7,866 nucleotides of DNA from positions 1 to 7,866 of the forward strand of contig CALRHW010000028.1 of NCBI GenBank assembly GCA_943359555.1, given 5' to 3'. The stretch comes from Parcubacteria group bacterium. GTDB lineage: Bacteria; Patescibacteriota; Minisyncoccia; Phycocordibacterales; CALRHW01. Both the position numbers and the translations under genes were made by a program. Of this stretch, positions 6,123-7,866 are shown one piece after another. Within the stretch, counting starts at the first letter, position 1. Each line of letters starts with the position of its first letter. Below the pieces are notes generated by a model that had not been told where the DNA came from, did no database searches, and saw only the letters and a list, made by a program, of their open reading frames with translations.

Positions 6123-6214
6123 AGGGGGTCGCGAGGCTGTCGAGCCGAGCGTTTTAGGATTTTTTAAGCTTCAAAAAATCCGTACCCTTTTTAGCACACT
6201 TTCTTTATTTATTT
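6097..6214. repeat. 118-nt palindromic element between serS and dprA
   Basis: The arms 6097-6126 and 6185-6214 are perfect 30-bp reverse complements around a 58-nt centre. The centre holds two more hairpins: GGCT-GTCG-AGCC (6135-6146) and a 9-bp stem, 6157-6165 with 6173-6181, around a 7-nt loop. The arms are AT-rich and begin AAATAAATAAAG; the first half of the centre is GC-rich and unlike its flanks. No open reading frame is evident and no clear target-site duplication was found. It could be a miniature mobile element, a structured leader of serS, or a small RNA. The 6070-6265 spacer holds no protein gene that I can support. Confidence 0.85.
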
Positions 6215-6228
6215 CTTTAACTTTTCTT

Positions 6229-6234
6229 TATAAT
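6229..6234 (+). promoter_or_regulatory. Candidate -10 box for dprA
   Basis: A consensus TATAAT lies 31 nt before the dprA GTG, just outside the palindromic element. The bases at a 17-nt spacing upstream (6206-6211, TATTTA) are a poor -35. Transcription would start about 20-25 nt before the gene, giving a short leader. Confidence 0.35.
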
Positions 6235-6265
6235 TCCTTGATACCAAAAATGCTTCAATTTTACT

Positions 6266-7201
6266 GTGACTAATTTAAATAAAAAATATCCACTCGCGGT
6301 GCTATTGCCTACAGATTTCCCTCTATTATTGAAGGAGATAAATGACCCGCCCAAAAAGCTCTATATAAGAGGAGTGCTTCCGCCACAAAAAGACGCCAAG
6401 GGTTTTGAAACAAAATTTCTTTGCGTAGTCGGCTCGCGGGCTTTTACGAGTTATGGCGAGGAAGCTTGTCGCAAGCTCATACTTGGCCTGCGAGGATACA
6501 ATATATGTATAGTGTCGGGGCTTGCACTTGGGATTGATGGTATCGCCCATCGTGCGGCACTTGAAGCGGGGTTGCTCACGATTGCAATACCTGGCTCTGG
6601 GCTTGATCCACGCGTTCTTTATCCACGCGCAAACGTGCATCTTGCAGAAAAAATTCTTGAAAGTGGTGGCGCTATTATTTCCGAAGAAGAGCCAACGTAT
6701 CACGCGACGCCGTATAGTTTTCCAAAAAGAAATCGCATCATGGCGGGAATGTCGCATGCAGTGCTCGTAATAGAAGCGCTACTAAAATCCGGCACACTTA
6801 TTACTTCAAAATATGCGACTGATTACAATCGTGACGTGTTCACTGTGCCTGGCTCTATTTTTTCTCGCAAATCAGACGGACCACATATGCTTATCCGTCT
6901 AGGAGCAACGCCTGTACGGACGAGCGAAGATATTTTGGAGGCGCTGGGGTTTGAAATACCGAGCAACGATTTTAATAATAAAGAAAATGCAGGTAAACTC
7001 CGCCAAAAAACTCTCGCGCTTTGCACGCCAGATGAACGCACCGTAATTGAAACGCTTGATGAGCCAATGACTCGCGACGCGCTTATTCGTGAGCTTGAAA
7101 CTAAACTCGGCAAATCAATTTCAGAAATAAATGCCCTGCTTGTGATGATGGAAATAAAGGAGTTGGTGGTGGAAAGAATGGGAGAAATTTGGGTGATTTA
7201 A
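6266..7201 (+). CDS. dprA: DNA-processing protein DprA/Smf
   Basis: This 311-residue Rossmann-fold protein binds incoming single-stranded DNA during natural transformation and loads RecA on it. Family signatures appear in order: YPLAVL and DPPKKLYIRG near the N-terminus, VVGSRAFTSYG (54-64), SGLALGIDGIAH (84-95), GSGLD and YPRAN (110-123), FPKRNRIMAG (152-161), and EALLKSGTL to VFTVPGS (170-197). A C-terminal winged-helix domain spans about 255-311. There is no N-terminal SAM-like extension, so it is shorter than E. coli Smf. The start is GTG with no clear Shine-Dalgarno; the in-frame upstream sequence offers no better choice, since the nearby ATG at 6250 is out of frame and stops at once. 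It is followed 73 nt later by topA, a common bacterial pairing. It diverges from serS. Confidence 0.96.
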   Translation: MTNLNKKYPLAVLLPTDFPLLLKEINDPPKKLYIRGVLPPQKDAKGFETKFLCVVGSRAFTSYGEEACRKLILGLRGYNICIVSGLALGIDGIAHRAALEAGLLTIAIPGSGLDPRVLYPRANVHLAEKILESGGAIISEEEPTYHATPYSFPKRNRIMAGMSHAVLVIEALLKSGTLITSKYATDYNRDVFTVPGSIFSRKSDGPHMLIRLGATPVRTSEDILEALGFEIPSNDFNNKENAGKLRQKTLALCTPDERTVIETLDEPMTRDALIRELETKLGKSISEINALLVMMEIKELVVERMGEIWVI

Positions 7202-7274
7202 AAAACAAAAAGCTAATACCATCGTAGGTGAGCCATTTGCAAAAAAATAATAAGTATAGTAATAATTGAGTCAC

Positions 7275-7866
7275 ATGAAATTACTCATCGTAGAGTCACC
7301 AGCAAAAGCAAAAACCATTTCAAAATATTTGGATGGGAAATTTATCGTGAAAGCATCTGTCGGTCACATACGCGATTTACCAAAAAATAATAAAAAGGCG
7401 ATAGACATAGAAGGTGGTTTTATTCCTCATTATGAAATTTCAAAAGGAAAAGAAAAAGTCGTCGCAGAAATAAAAAAACTCGCCGCACAAGCCGATGAGA
7501 TTTATCTAGCAACTGATCCCGACCGAGAAGGCGAAGCGATAGCTTGGCACATTGCACAAGCGGCCGGAATAAAAAAACCACAACGTGTAGTTTTTCATGA
7601 AATCACAAAAGATGCAGTTTTAGAAGCAATACAACATCCGCGGGTGATTGATGACAATTTAAAACAAGCACAAGAAGCGCGACGTGTTCTTGACCGACTC
7701 GTGGGTTACGATTTGTCTGGAATTATTTGGAAAAAGGTGCGTTACGGACTTTCTGCTGGACGCGTGCAGTCCCCTGCGCTTCGTATAATAATGGAACGCG
7801 AGCGAGAAATCCGCGCATTTATTTCACATAAGTTTTGGATAATTACTGCAGATTTAGAAAATTCTG
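7275..7866 (+). CDS. topA: DNA topoisomerase I (type IA), 5' part
   Basis: The first 197 codons of topoisomerase I are present, and the gene runs off the right edge. The enzyme relaxes negative supercoils by passing one strand through a transient single-strand break. The Toprim domain starts MKLLIVESPAKAKTI with E7, continues with GHIRDLP (30-36) and carries the metal-binding DPDREGEAIAWH (81-92). RVVFHEIT (104-111) and RRVLDRLVGYDLSG (136-149) follow. The DNA-binding motif GLSAGRVQSPALR (158-170) and MEREREI (173-179) end the visible part. The catalytic tyrosine and any C-terminal zinc domains lie beyond the window. The ATG at 7275 gives the standard N-terminus. The 73-nt gap after dprA shows no strong ribosome site, promoter or terminator. 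Confidence 0.97.
   Translation, partial: MKLLIVESPAKAKTISKYLDGKFIVKASVGHIRDLPKNNKKAIDIEGGFIPHYEISKGKEKVVAEIKKLAAQADEIYLATDPDREGEAIAWHIAQAAGIKKPQRVVFHEITKDAVLEAIQHPRVIDDNLKQAQEARRVLDRLVGYDLSGIIWKKVRYGLSAGRVQSPALRIIMEREREIRAFISHKFWIITADLENS

Noticed and set aside
6097..6214. Rho-independent terminator
   Set aside because: The genes on both sides diverge from this spacer, so no transcript is expected to end here, and the stems are not GC-rich with a terminal T-run.
1..7866. CRISPR array or phage structural genes
   Set aside because: No evenly spaced direct repeats and no phage structural proteins were seen on either strand.

Overview
The window is AT-rich bacterial DNA. Its compact housekeeping genes, the tRNA-linked serine recombinase, a DnaX without its zinc module and a retained dprA together suggest a Candidate Phyla Radiation (Patescibacteria, Parcubacteria-like) genome. 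That placement is an inference from gene style, not from a marker phylogeny.

Layout. (1) Positions 1-1725 hold a mobile or rearranging module. A serine recombinase gene (214-1725, +) lies between two arms of an inverted repeat: 1-129 matches 1563-1691 with only two mismatches, and shorter matches continue inward. The last codons of the recombinase run antisense into an intact tRNA-Gln(UUG) gene (1690-1763, -), so the host tRNA supplies the end of the protein and its stop codon. (2) Positions 1690-6069 on the minus strand form a tight housekeeping cluster, read in the order serS, ftsQ/divIB, dus, dnaX, tRNA-Gln. Gaps are 10 nt, 6 nt and a 4-nt ATGA overlap, then about 30 nt before the tRNA. 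These genes serve translation (serS, dus, tRNA-Gln), replication (dnaX) and division (ftsQ). (3) Positions 6070-6265 are the divergent spacer between serS and dprA. It contains a perfect 30-bp inverted repeat around a 58-nt centre with its own smaller hairpins, plus a third copy of the core motif beside the serS start. (4) Positions 6266-7866 on the plus strand carry dprA and then the 5' part of topA, a pair often adjacent in bacteria. topA runs off the right edge.

The parts least explained by known genes are the recombinase with its inverted repeats and tRNA-encoded tail, and the palindromic element between serS and dprA. Both are described from direct base-by-base reading; any activity for them is inferred.
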